From Candidatus Iainarchaeum sp. (lineage in GTDB: Archaea > Micrarchaeota > Micrarchaeia > Anstonellales > Bilamarchaeaceae): a DNA stretch of 6,055 nt. Positions 1 through 6,055 of this stretch are shown piece after piece. Positions within the stretch are counted from its first letter, which is position 1, and every line of letters starts with the position of its first letter. The notes beneath the pieces are model-generated. The model did not search any database. It was not told the DNA's origin and saw only the letters and a list, made by a program, of their open reading frames with translations. The stretch spans positions 1-6,055 of the forward strand of contig JAQTMJ010000054.1 in the NCBI GenBank assembly GCA_028714395.1, read 5' to 3'. A program made the position numbers and the translations under genes.

Positions 1-480
1 GGGCCAGAGATGAAGAGCACAGGGGAATCCATGGGCATCTCTTCCTCCTATGAATTAGCGTATTATAAAGCGCTCACAGCTTCTGGCCTGGTGGTGAAGA
101 AGAACGCAGCGCTCGTGAGCCTGAAGGACGAGGATAAGAAATTCGCGAAAGAGCTTGAGTACAAGCTTCATACCCTTGGTTTTGAGGTTTACGCAACCCC
201 CGGGACCGCGCAGGAGATGGAAAATCCCATAGTAGTGCAGAAAATAGGGGCCGGAAGCCCGGACGTGCTGGAACTGGTGAAAAAAGGCGAGGTTGGATTG
301 ATAATAAACACTCCGCGCAAAGGAGGGCGTCCGAGCACGGATGGATTCAAAATCAGGAGAGCCAGTCTGGACAAGGGAATCGCGTGCATAACCGAGATAA
401 ACGCTGCCCAGGCGTACATAAGCGCTCTGGAGAAAGTGAGGCACCACAAGGTGGATGTCAAAAGGCTGGATGAATACTGA
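1..480 (+). CDS. carB: Carbamoyl-phosphate synthase large subunit, C-terminal part (5' end outside window)
   Basis: This is the last 159 codons of a gene that enters from the left in frame 1 and ends at TGA 478-480. CarB makes carbamoyl phosphate from bicarbonate, glutamine-derived ammonia and two ATP, for pyrimidine and arginine synthesis in the cytoplasm. The first residues, GPEMKSTGESMG, match the conserved CarB segment (GPEMKSTGEVMG-like) that closes the second ATP-grasp half. The remainder is the MGS-like allosteric domain: a hydrophobic first strand (AALVSL), the phosphate-binding-type loop ATPGTA (nt 193-210, Thr at residues 66 and 69 of the fragment), VQKIGAGSPDV, the IINTP strand (residues 101-105) and FKIRRASLDKGI. 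In bacterial CarB the equivalent loops bind UMP or other effectors; that regulation is inferred here, not seen. The ATG at 10 is an internal methionine, not the start. The 3' end looks intact. I see no T-rich terminator directly after the stop. Confidence 0.95.
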   Translation, partial: GPEMKSTGESMGISSSYELAYYKALTASGLVVKKNAALVSLKDEDKKFAKELEYKLHTLGFEVYATPGTAQEMENPIVVQKIGAGSPDVLELVKKGEVGLIINTPRKGGRPSTDGFKIRRASLDKGIACITEINAAQAYISALEKVRHHKVDVKRLDEY

Positions 481-482
481 TT

Positions 483-506
483 CTACGAACGCATGCGCGC
501 GCGTAG
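483..506. repeat. Imperfect inverted repeat with alternating CG core in the carB downstream gap
   Basis: CTACG at 483-487 is repeated in inverted form as CGTAG at 502-506. The spacer is GC-rich and contains the palindrome CGCATGCG (490-497) and an alternating purine/pyrimidine run through 503. It lies between the carB stop and the TATA-like box. It could be a weak hairpin in the carB 3' UTR, an operator for the downstream promoter, or chance. The arms are only 5 bp and no T-tract follows, so a terminator is not well supported. Confidence 0.25.
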
Positions 507-512
507 TGAAGA

Positions 513-520
513 TTTAAAAA
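513..520 (+). promoter_or_regulatory. Candidate archaeal TATA box for the giant membrane protein gene
   Basis: TTTAAAAA lies in an otherwise GC-rich gap, with purine-rich sequence (agtgaaga, about 505-512) just upstream where a BRE would sit. Its centre is about 27 bases before the ATG at 544. Archaeal TATA boxes are normally centred about 26-27 bases before the transcription start, so transcription would begin at or within a base or two of that ATG and give a leaderless mRNA. This agrees with the lack of a Shine-Dalgarno sequence before 544 (bases 528-543 are C/T/A-rich). The box would lie inside the coding region if the upstream ATG at 493 were used. Confidence 0.6.
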
Positions 521-543
521 CTCCCAAACCCCTAATTCTACAC

Positions 544-621
544 ATGTCCAGGGGCAATCTCCTCAAGGCCGCACTGCTGGCTCTAGCCCTTTTCCTAGCC
601 CCTGCGCTCTTCGCTTCGGCA
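544..621 (+). other. Sec signal peptide of the giant protein
   Basis: Residues 1-26 have a short basic N-region (SRGNLLK), a hydrophobic core rich in Leu and Ala (residues 7-23) and an A-S-A motif at 24-26 that fits a signal peptidase I site before Asn27. Cys29 follows three residues after this site but lacks a lipobox (sequence ASANPC), so a lipoprotein is not indicated. An uncleaved N-terminal anchor is the alternative. Confidence 0.8.
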
Positions 622-3600
622 AACCCCTGCTCAACCTGCTTTTCCACCTACATAGGGATTTCGGAGTCCAACGGCACAATAGAAGCCGTGCTTTTCTCGC
701 TGAACCAGACCGTGAACGTAACCCAGGGAATGGGCTATTTCGATACGCAGGTAAAGAATTTCCTGGGCGGGGCCCACGTATTGCAGGACCAGACCGGCCT
801 CCCGCAGGGCGGCTCCCCTGTGCAAATCAACATGAGCATAAATCCCGTTTACAATGCATCCCTCTGGTTCACCTACTATGACCGCCAGGGGCAGCAGCAG
901 AACGTTTCAGGCTGCTATCCGGTCCAGACCAACCTGTCCAAGACCATAACCTACATAGATGTGTCCGTTGACCCGCCCAAGGAGATTACCACCCCATTCT
1001 GGTATGCAAATTGCACAATCCCCTACAGGCTCTACAACGGCTCCTCGGTCACCATATACATAGAATTCAGGGGCGACCAGGAGCTCAAGCCCACTGTGCA
1101 GGAAATCGTGATTTATGATATTAATGCAGGGGGCCTGAACGCCATAGCCCAGGCCCTGCAGGACCGCTCAATCTTCGACCCCACGCGGGGCGAATGCCTC
1201 GCAGGGCTCATAATGTTCGGGCTCCTTCTCGCCTCCATGTACTACGCAGGGAAAAGCCCGCTCGCCTACATGGACATAACCGTGCCGCGCATACCCAAGC
1301 CCAAGAACATAAGCTTTGGCAGCCTGATAGGCGGGGCAGGGAACGTACGGCTCTCCATGCCCAGCAGCTGGGACCAGAAATACCTGGACACGCTGATAAA
1401 TCGGCATGCTAAATTCGATTTCGGAGGAAAGCTGCGCAGGGACATAGAGCGCATGATAGAGCGCTCAAATGCGAGCATCATACAGAAATACTTCGCCAAG
1501 GCGGAAGCTGCGAGAGGCGGCAACTGGGCGGCGATAGCAAAAATACTCACCACGGACGAGAAGCTGCTCATATTGGATGCCAGGAACGGCATGTGGAACG
1601 ACATCATGCGGAGGAAGGAATTTCCCCACCAGCTCCTCATGGTGATGGACCAGCACGTAGCGAACGAGAAAGTAATACAGGGAATGGGCACCGTGGGGGG
1701 CGACCAGCCGAAAATAGTTTCCAAATTCATAGGCCAGGTGCGCAAAATCCCGCTCATAGGGACTTTCATAGGGATTGCCTCAGGCTCGTTTTTCTACGCG
1801 ATGCGCACAGGCCGGCTGATGACCGAGGCCGCGGTTTCAAAGCCCGTGCGCATGGCCATGGAAAAGACCGGGAGCTACAGCACCATGACCGCAGCCCAGA
1901 ATGCCCAGAAGAAGGCCGGCGTGAAAGTCAAGCCCGGCAATGCCGGCTGGCTCGCGTGGCTCACCAGCCCAAAGAGGAAAATGTTCGAAGTAGCTTCCAT
2001 GACCGACCCGAAGAAGATGAACGTTGGGAAGCTGTTCCAGATACAGGATTACACCAAGCGCTTCTACGAGGATGCGCGCGATTCCTATTACGACGAACTT
2101 TCCATGAACATAATCTGGCATGAGGCTGTTTACCAGCTCAGGCAGAAGCTGGGGAAGAAAGGCGCGGATGAGCTCATAGGGGCGCAGGCAGATTTCAAGA
2201 ACCTCTTCAAGGGCAGCCACACCGGGGAGTTCATAAAGTACCTGGAATCAGTGGGCCTTTCTGATGACATGATCAAAGTGATGCGCGATGTCCATCGTAC
2301 TCCTGAAGAGCGCGCCCACGAGCTCATGAAGCTTTACCAGGAGTGGATAGATACCCGTTCCGCAAGGATGACAAATGAGGAACGGCTTTTCCACAAGCAG
2401 TTCATGGACGAGCTCAATAGCTTCAGGAGCGACCTGGACGAGATAAATAAGGATTACGGGATAAATAAAACGAAGCCAGACGATTATGACTCTGTGCAGA
2501 AAAGGGCGCAATCCCTTGTGGAGATGGTGCGCCGCACCCACGATATAGACAAGCCGGTTGATCTGCTCCCCAAAATACAGAACGGAGAGTTTTTCGTGCT
2601 CACAGGAAGGAACAGCTTCATATACGAGGAAAAAGGGGAGAGGCGCAACTTCGGCTTCTTCGGGCTTGCGCTTAAAGAATACATAGACCAGCAGCAATAC
2701 CTTGGTTTCAGGATGGACCAGCATAAAACCGGCAAGCTCGCGCTTCCGCAGGGCCATGAAACCGAGATATTGGACAAGTATAGCCAATTCCAGGTGGCCG
2801 ACGCGTTCAAGCTTGCTTACCTGAAGATAGGAAGCCATGTGGTTGGCCACAGCGACTGGTTCAGCAACGATCCCGCTGATCTGGTATCTGCGTATGATGT
2901 TGCTACTGGAAAGGGCAAGCGGATGAGCTTCGTGCGGGACGTCCTCAATTTCAATGCCGACGATGCGAAACTGTTCTTAGGCCTCATGGGCAGTTACCTG
3001 AACGCCTTCCTTACCGGCCACGGCACAGATGTTCTGGCAGGTCTAGGCGGCCCTGATAAATTAACCTCTCTCCTCTATAACGTAGGGATGGAAAAGACGA
3101 GAGAGAAAGAGGAAACTACCCCGAACCCGCTCAAAAGGCAGCAGTGGTACACCATGCGCTCGGAGAGCATTCCTGAAGCCGAGAACTGGCGCACCAATAT
3201 GAATTTTGCATGGACCAGCCTCCCTGGAATGGGCGGCCAGAAAGCCACGCTGTTCCACGAAGCGAGGGGGGAAAAATACTGGGCGAACAGGCCCAGGATG
3301 GAGGAAGCGTGGAGCCTGATAGAGACGCACATGAGCACCAGGCTTGCGCACATGCTCAACGGCACCCAGTGGGACTTCGCGAGCGGCTCCTTCACCAGGC
3401 CGGACACGTTCAGCAGGTTCTCCAGGGTGGACATGTACAAGTTCTTCAACGAGACCTGGGATTACTACTCAAAAGCAGACGAGGCGCTGAAAAAGTTCCA
3501 AGGCCAGAGTCCGGACAAGGGGATGAAGTTCGAGGATTTCCTCAAGAAGGACATCACCTACGAAACGCTCAGGAATTCCAAGACGCCCTTCATATATACG

Positions 3601-5865
3601 CACGATTACAGCTACCTCCCCTATGTAAAGGGCATGGTGGTCTCCGATTTCGACAGGATAATGAACGGCATATTCGTCCTCCAGGAAGAGGACAAGGAGA
3701 AGAGGCGCACCTTCAATTTCAACAAGTTCGGCGAGTATTACAACGAAATTTCCACCAATCCCAAGTACGCGGAGCTGTCCCAGGCGCTTGGGAGTCTGGG
3801 GCGCCTGAGAAAGGAGCCCCTCAAGGAGGATGTTGAGTCGTTCAGCGCAATTGCGCGGGGCATGGGCATCGATCCAGCCGGAATCCAGACCCTGGACCAG
3901 CTGCTTGCACGCATCACCGGTGTGAAACAGGCGCAAAAGGAAGAACTGCTCAGGGCCTGGCAGCGCATAGACTCTGGCCGGCAGCCGGTAAGGGCGCTCA
4001 CCCACGACGAAGTGGATAGGATAAAGAATGTGCTTCTGGGCTCCGAAGCCCCTGCGGAAATAAAGCTCACTTTCCTCTACCAGTTCAGCCAGACCACCCA
4101 CGACTGGAAGAGCCTTTGGACAGACCCGGACCTGAAATTCTTCGAAGTGGTTTCGGCAAAGGAATGGAAGGGCCCGACCGTGGGCAAGTTCGGGGAGCTT
4201 CTGGGCAAGGTGATAGGCGAAAAGAACGTGGAGCGCTTGTACGGGGGATTGCTCAACGCATCCTATGCAGCCATGGGCACCCTGGAGCCGATGATATACG
4301 CTTCAGGAAAGCCCATGGCCGAGGCCATGGCCAACAACGTCGCAGTGAGCGAGCTCTACAGGGAACGCGGACACGATATGAGGATACGCGTAAAGTCCGG
4401 CGGGTTCTTGGAAGACACGGGCTACAAAGATTACGAGAAGGAAGTGCTCAATGCGGACTACAACGCCTACGCGAACTCCTTCCAGCGCTATTTTATAGGG
4501 TGGATGGATTCGGTCACAAGGGACCCGAGGGGAAGCTCCACCCAGTGGGGAAGGCAATGGTACCTCGCTACGCTCTACCACAGGGGCGGAGCCATGCACC
4601 CTGAGTCCCACGAGTTCGGCGGGGAAAGGACGTTCCTGAGTCCGCTCACATGGTTCTTCGCGCAGACTTTCCAACGAGCGAACACGCTCAACTGGATGTT
4701 CGCCAGCCCGTTCGTGCGCATGATGAGGGGCTTCCAGTCCGCAACCTACGGCTATCCAACCCTGTGGGACAAGAACATCGGCCCTGGCGGGGACATTGAT
4801 CTGATGGAGCCATGGCCCCACGTGGAATACACAAGTTACCAGAAGCTGAGGGCGCTTACGAACCCTGCCGAGTCCTCGTTCACTCTGGGCAAGTTCAATC
4901 CCAAATTTATGCTTGCGCGCACCATCCACGTTACCCCGGGCCTTAACCTGCTCTCATATTTCTTCCCTAGTTTGGACCCTGCCGAGAACGGCGGCCAGTG
5001 GGGGGAGTACGGTAAAAATATCAATACCAAAAGCTGGTTCTCAGCCCTTTCCCACATCCCAATTATAGGCGCCTACCTGAACGGTTCCCAGGCTCAGAGG
5101 AGCGGAAGGGCGGGCCGCGAACTGGCCTATGCGCAGCTTAAGCAGGTCCCTGAAGATTTCCTGCAATACAAGGGCGGTCAGTATTCTCCGTACATAACCG
5201 ATACTGCTAACCCGGGAGTTTCCTACATAGACTACATGGGCCAGGGGAAAATGGCAGCGAGGAATGCGCGCTACCTTGTGAGCGAAATGACCGGCTCCGA
5301 TGCGGGGCAGACGGATTTGTGGAGAACGTACTATGCCAGCGATGCATACGTGCAGAGGCAATCCAGCTTCTCCATGGCAAGGAGGGGCATAGCAGCGGAT
5401 GTGAAGAGGCTGCAGTTCCAGCAGGAATTCACGGGCTATGGGCCCATAGACAACCCCATGTGGGCGCCGCTTTCCTGGCCCACTGCCGCGTACTGGGGCG
5501 GAAAATGGCTCGGGGAATCCAAGCTTTCAATAGGCTTGACAAGCCTGCTTGCATACACAGCGGGCGGCCCCCTGGGCTGGAGCGTTCCGGCCGCGCAGAG
5601 TGCTTACCAGGCCTACCATGGCATAAAAGGAAGGCGCGGCAGGGCCGGTGCAAGCGTGCAGGAAGATATCGCGAGCGGCCAGATGCCTAATTTCGCTGAG
5701 GCGGGCGCAACGCGCGGGGAGAAGGGCGCGCTCCAGAAGCTGGGCAGCATCTTTAAAAACCAGTATGCGAAATTCCAAACTGACGTCCACACGTGCATGT
5801 ACTGCAACGCAGGCCATGTGAGGCGCGGCGGGTTCTGCCCCAAGTGCGGCATGGCCAGCGGATGA
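544..5865 (+). CDS. Giant secreted/membrane-anchored protein with C-terminal zinc ribbon, function unknown
   Basis: This is an uninterrupted frame of 1773 codons ending at TGA 5863-5865. I do not recognise the family. Visible architecture: signal peptide (residues 1-26); outer domain (27-217) with nine N-x-S/T sequons and four cysteines; transmembrane helix (about 218-236); basic segment with charged helices (about 237-401); possible second hydrophobic helix (402-420); very long mixed alpha/aromatic body (421 to about 1640); Trp-rich hydrophobic segment (1640-1686); basic linker (GRRGR, from about 1696); and a CxxC-x10-CxxC zinc ribbon (Cys 1751, 1754, 1765, 1768) at the extreme C-terminus. 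A charged stretch at about 589-639 may be long helix or coiled coil. No cysteine occurs from 219 to 1750. I see no Walker A, HExxH or other catalytic motif. The start at 544 is chosen over ATG 493 because it directly precedes the signal peptide and fits the TATA spacing. A large envelope scaffold or secretion-related role is inference only. The lipoprotein gene 4 bases downstream is a likely operon partner. Confidence 0.9.
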   Translation: MSRGNLLKAALLALALFLAPALFASANPCSTCFSTYIGISESNGTIEAVLFSLNQTVNVTQGMGYFDTQVKNFLGGAHVLQDQTGLPQGGSPVQINMSINPVYNASLWFTYYDRQGQQQNVSGCYPVQTNLSKTITYIDVSVDPPKEITTPFWYANCTIPYRLYNGSSVTIYIEFRGDQELKPTVQEIVIYDINAGGLNAIAQALQDRSIFDPTRGECLAGLIMFGLLLASMYYAGKSPLAYMDITVPRIPKPKNISFGSLIGGAGNVRLSMPSSWDQKYLDTLINRHAKFDFGGKLRRDIERMIERSNASIIQKYFAKAEAARGGNWAAIAKILTTDEKLLILDARNGMWNDIMRRKEFPHQLLMVMDQHVANEKVIQGMGTVGGDQPKIVSKFIGQVRKIPLIGTFIGIASGSFFYAMRTGRLMTEAAVSKPVRMAMEKTGSYSTMTAAQNAQKKAGVKVKPGNAGWLAWLTSPKRKMFEVASMTDPKKMNVGKLFQIQDYTKRFYEDARDSYYDELSMNIIWHEAVYQLRQKLGKKGADELIGAQADFKNLFKGSHTGEFIKYLESVGLSDDMIKVMRDVHRTPEERAHELMKLYQEWIDTRSARMTNEERLFHKQFMDELNSFRSDLDEINKDYGINKTKPDDYDSVQKRAQSLVEMVRRTHDIDKPVDLLPKIQNGEFFVLTGRNSFIYEEKGERRNFGFFGLALKEYIDQQQYLGFRMDQHKTGKLALPQGHETEILDKYSQFQVADAFKLAYLKIGSHVVGHSDWFSNDPADLVSAYDVATGKGKRMSFVRDVLNFNADDAKLFLGLMGSYLNAFLTGHGTDVLAGLGGPDKLTSLLYNVGMEKTREKEETTPNPLKRQQWYTMRSESIPEAENWRTNMNFAWTSLPGMGGQKATLFHEARGEKYWANRPRMEEAWSLIETHMSTRLAHMLNGTQWDFASGSFTRPDTFSRFSRVDMYKFFNETWDYYSKADEALKKFQGQSPDKGMKFEDFLKKDITYETLRNSKTPFIYTHDYSYLPYVKGMVVSDFDRIMNGIFVLQEEDKEKRRTFNFNKFGEYYNEISTNPKYAELSQALGSLGRLRKEPLKEDVESFSAIARGMGIDPAGIQTLDQLLARITGVKQAQKEELLRAWQRIDSGRQPVRALTHDEVDRIKNVLLGSEAPAEIKLTFLYQFSQTTHDWKSLWTDPDLKFFEVVSAKEWKGPTVGKFGELLGKVIGEKNVERLYGGLLNASYAAMGTLEPMIYASGKPMAEAMANNVAVSELYRERGHDMRIRVKSGGFLEDTGYKDYEKEVLNADYNAYANSFQRYFIGWMDSVTRDPRGSSTQWGRQWYLATLYHRGGAMHPESHEFGGERTFLSPLTWFFAQTFQRANTLNWMFASPFVRMMRGFQSATYGYPTLWDKNIGPGGDIDLMEPWPHVEYTSYQKLRALTNPAESSFTLGKFNPKFMLARTIHVTPGLNLLSYFFPSLDPAENGGQWGEYGKNINTKSWFSALSHIPIIGAYLNGSQAQRSGRAGRELAYAQLKQVPEDFLQYKGGQYSPYITDTANPGVSYIDYMGQGKMAARNARYLVSEMTGSDAGQTDLWRTYYASDAYVQRQSSFSMARRGIAADVKRLQFQQEFTGYGPIDNPMWAPLSWPTAAYWGGKWLGESKLSIGLTSLLAYTAGGPLGWSVPAAQSAYQAYHGIKGRRGRAGASVQEDIASGQMPNFAEAGATRGEKGALQKLGSIFKNQYAKFQTDVHTCMYCNAGHVRRGGFCPKCGMASG
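622..1194 (+). other. Predicted extracytoplasmic, sequon-rich N-terminal domain
   Basis: Residues 27-217 carry nine N-x-S/T sequons (Asn 43, 54, 58, 96, 104, 120, 130, 156, 165) and cysteines 29, 32, 124 and 157, which could form two disulfides. The CxxC at 29-32 (CSTC) sits at the mature N-terminus. Alternating hydrophobic stretches (ITYIDVSVD, SVTIYIEFRG, VQEIVIYDI) suggest a beta-sandwich-like fold. The sequon density and the signal peptide place this domain outside the cell. No named family was recognised. Confidence 0.65.
1195..1251 (+). other. Transmembrane helix 1 of the giant protein
   Basis: Residues 218-236 (CLAGLIMFGLLLASMYYAG) form a continuous hydrophobic stretch of membrane-spanning length. 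It is preceded by an acidic/polar outer segment and followed by a run with several lysines and an arginine (KSPLAYM to PRIPKPK). By the positive-inside rule this puts residues 237 onward in the cytoplasm, at least up to the next possible helix. Confidence 0.8.
1747..1803 (+). other. Possible second membrane segment of the giant protein
   Basis: Residues 402-420 (IPLIGTFIGIASGSFFYAM) are hydrophobic and Gly-rich, flanked by basic residues on both sides (QVRK before, RTGR after). It may cross the membrane, lie in it as a re-entrant or amphipathic segment, or be buried in the fold. If it crosses, the following large body would be outside the cell, so this call decides the whole topology. Confidence 0.45.
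5461..5601 (+). other. Trp-rich hydrophobic segment near the C-terminus
   Basis: Residues 1640-1686 contain five tryptophans and a hydrophobic stretch (about 1661-1683, from LSIGLTSLLAYTAGG through LGW to PA) followed by a basic cluster (KGRRGR). Tryptophan clusters next to such stretches are typical of the membrane interface. It could be a final transmembrane helix returning the zinc ribbon to the cytoplasm, or a membrane-associated hairpin. The Gly-Gly-Pro in the middle weakens a simple helix. Confidence 0.4.
5794..5847 (+). other. C-terminal zinc ribbon (CxxC-x10-CxxC)
   Basis: Cys 1751 and 1754 (CMYC) and Cys 1765 and 1768 (CPKCG) form two zinc knuckles with ten residues between them, ending five residues before the stop. 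The pattern matches the short zinc-ribbon domains common at the ends of archaeal proteins. These are the only cysteines in the protein after residue 218. Four-Cys zinc binding implies a reducing compartment, so a cytoplasmic C-terminus is likely. Partner binding (protein or nucleic acid) cannot be told from the sequence. Confidence 0.85.
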
Positions 5866-5869
5866 TTTT

Positions 5870-5932
5870 ATGAGATGTAAAAAAGCGGTTTTGCTCGGAT
5901 TTGCGCTTGCTTTAATCATGCTTGCCGGATGC
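5870..5932 (+). other. Lipoprotein signal peptide and lipobox
   Basis: Residues 1-20 are the signal sequence, with a hydrophobic core at about 6-18. The lipobox L18-A19-G20-C21 is canonical for the bacterial signal and is also used by many archaeal lipoproteins. The modified cysteine codon is at 5930-5932. Acidic residues at 24 and 25 follow directly. Confidence 0.8.
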
Positions 5933-6055
5933 ACCGGCGATGATATTGACCAGAAGATGAGCAGCCTCACCAACGAACTCAAGCCCCATGATTTCACCCT
6001 CAGTGCCTCGCAAGACATCAGGGACTACCCGCCTGTCACGTGCCTTGCCATGATA
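5870..6055 (+). CDS. Putative lipoprotein, N-terminal part (3' end outside window)
   Basis: The frame is open for 62 codons from ATG 5870 to the window end. The start lies 4 bases after the stop of the giant gene. The protein begins with a basic N-region (RCKK), a hydrophobic core and a lipobox LAGC with Cys21, followed by a polar, acidic mature start (CTGDDIDQKM). It should be exported, lipid-modified at Cys21 and tethered to the outer face of the membrane. The 42 visible mature residues (ending PPVTCLAMI) show one further cysteine and no family I recognise. The GATGAT overlapping the upstream stop (5861-5866) resembles a weak ribosome-binding site only 3 bases from the ATG, so translational coupling to the giant gene is likely. 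No convincing promoter of its own is seen. Co-transcription suggests that the two proteins work at the same place in the envelope. Confidence 0.8.
   Translation, partial: MRCKKAVLLGFALALIMLAGCTGDDIDQKMSSLTNELKPHDFTLSASQDIRDYPPVTCLAMI

Noticed and set aside
10..480. A complete small gene starting at ATG 10
   Set aside because: The three codons before it (G-P-E) continue the conserved CarB motif, so the ATG is an internal methionine of a gene that enters from the left.
478..495. TGA readthrough joining carB to the giant protein, which is in the same frame
   Set aside because: The CarB domain is complete at this stop, the downstream gene has its own promoter and signal peptide, and the giant gene also ends in TGA, so there is no sign of recoding.
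493..543. Upstream in-frame ATG at 493 as the start of the giant gene
   Set aside because: It would add 17 polar residues before a well-formed signal peptide, has no ribosome-binding site, and places the TATA-like box within the coding sequence.
604..633. The giant protein as a lipoprotein through Cys29
   Set aside because: The context ASANPC does not match a lipobox, whereas ASA before Asn27 fits a signal peptidase I site.
2113..2136. Sequence IIWHEAVYQ as a possible zinc-protease motif
   Set aside because: HEAVY lacks the second histidine of HExxH, and no other metal ligands are evident.
2248..2850. Long minus-strand open frames (also 3469-4101, 4303-4929 and 5527-6018)
   Set aside because: All are antisense to a continuous gene with coherent domains. 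Their products show no recognisable domain and they lack start signals of their own.
3210..3836. Long alternative + strand open frame of 208 codons inside the giant gene
   Set aside because: It lies wholly within the giant gene in another frame and is rich in Gly, Arg, Gln and His, as expected for a GC-rich shadow frame. It shows no domain.
5752..5759. Second TTTAAAAA, identical to the candidate TATA box, upstream of the lipoprotein gene
   Set aside because: It encodes Phe-Lys-Asn within the giant protein and lies about 115 bases before the lipoprotein ATG, so it would give a long leader. The 4-base gap to the upstream gene makes co-transcription the simpler reading.
544..5865. Giant protein as an ATPase or helicase of a secretion system
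   Set aside because: No GxxxxGK[ST] motif was found. The nearest Gly/Lys-rich stretches (VATGKGKRMS and GPTVGKFGELLGK) do not fit.

Overview
The window looks archaeal. An A/T-rich TATA-like box (TTTAAAAA) sits at the right distance to start a leaderless transcript exactly at an ATG. Isoleucine codons are often ATA and arginine codons often AGG. The central protein combines a Sec signal peptide and a sequon-rich outer domain with a C-terminal four-cysteine zinc ribbon. A small-genome or DPANN-type lineage is possible, but nothing in these 6 kb fixes the taxon.

Layout, all on the + strand: (1) bases 1-480 hold the 3' end of carB, the carbamoyl-phosphate synthase large subunit, covering the end of the second synthetase half and the C-terminal MGS-like allosteric domain. 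(2) Bases 481-543 are a short intergenic gap with a GC-rich alternating purine/pyrimidine stretch and a candidate promoter. (3) Bases 544-5865, 88% of the window, are one uninterrupted gene for a protein of 1773 residues (about 200 kDa) that I do not recognise. It has a signal peptide, a Cys-containing sequon-rich outer domain, a clear transmembrane helix, a huge body without a single cysteine, a Trp-rich hydrophobic segment near the C-terminus, and a terminal CxxC-x10-CxxC zinc ribbon. (4) Four bases later a lipoprotein gene begins (signal peptide with lipobox LAGC) and runs off the window end.

The giant gene and the lipoprotein gene are probably co-transcribed and look like two parts of a cell-envelope module. 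carB is a housekeeping neighbour with no visible functional link. The promoter in front of the giant gene suggests that the module is transcribed independently of carB. I see no RNA genes, mobile elements, CRISPR arrays or large nucleotide repeats. The candidate for something undescribed is the giant membrane protein with its lipoprotein partner. Its function cannot be read from the sequence: I see no Walker A motif, no HExxH and no other catalytic signature.
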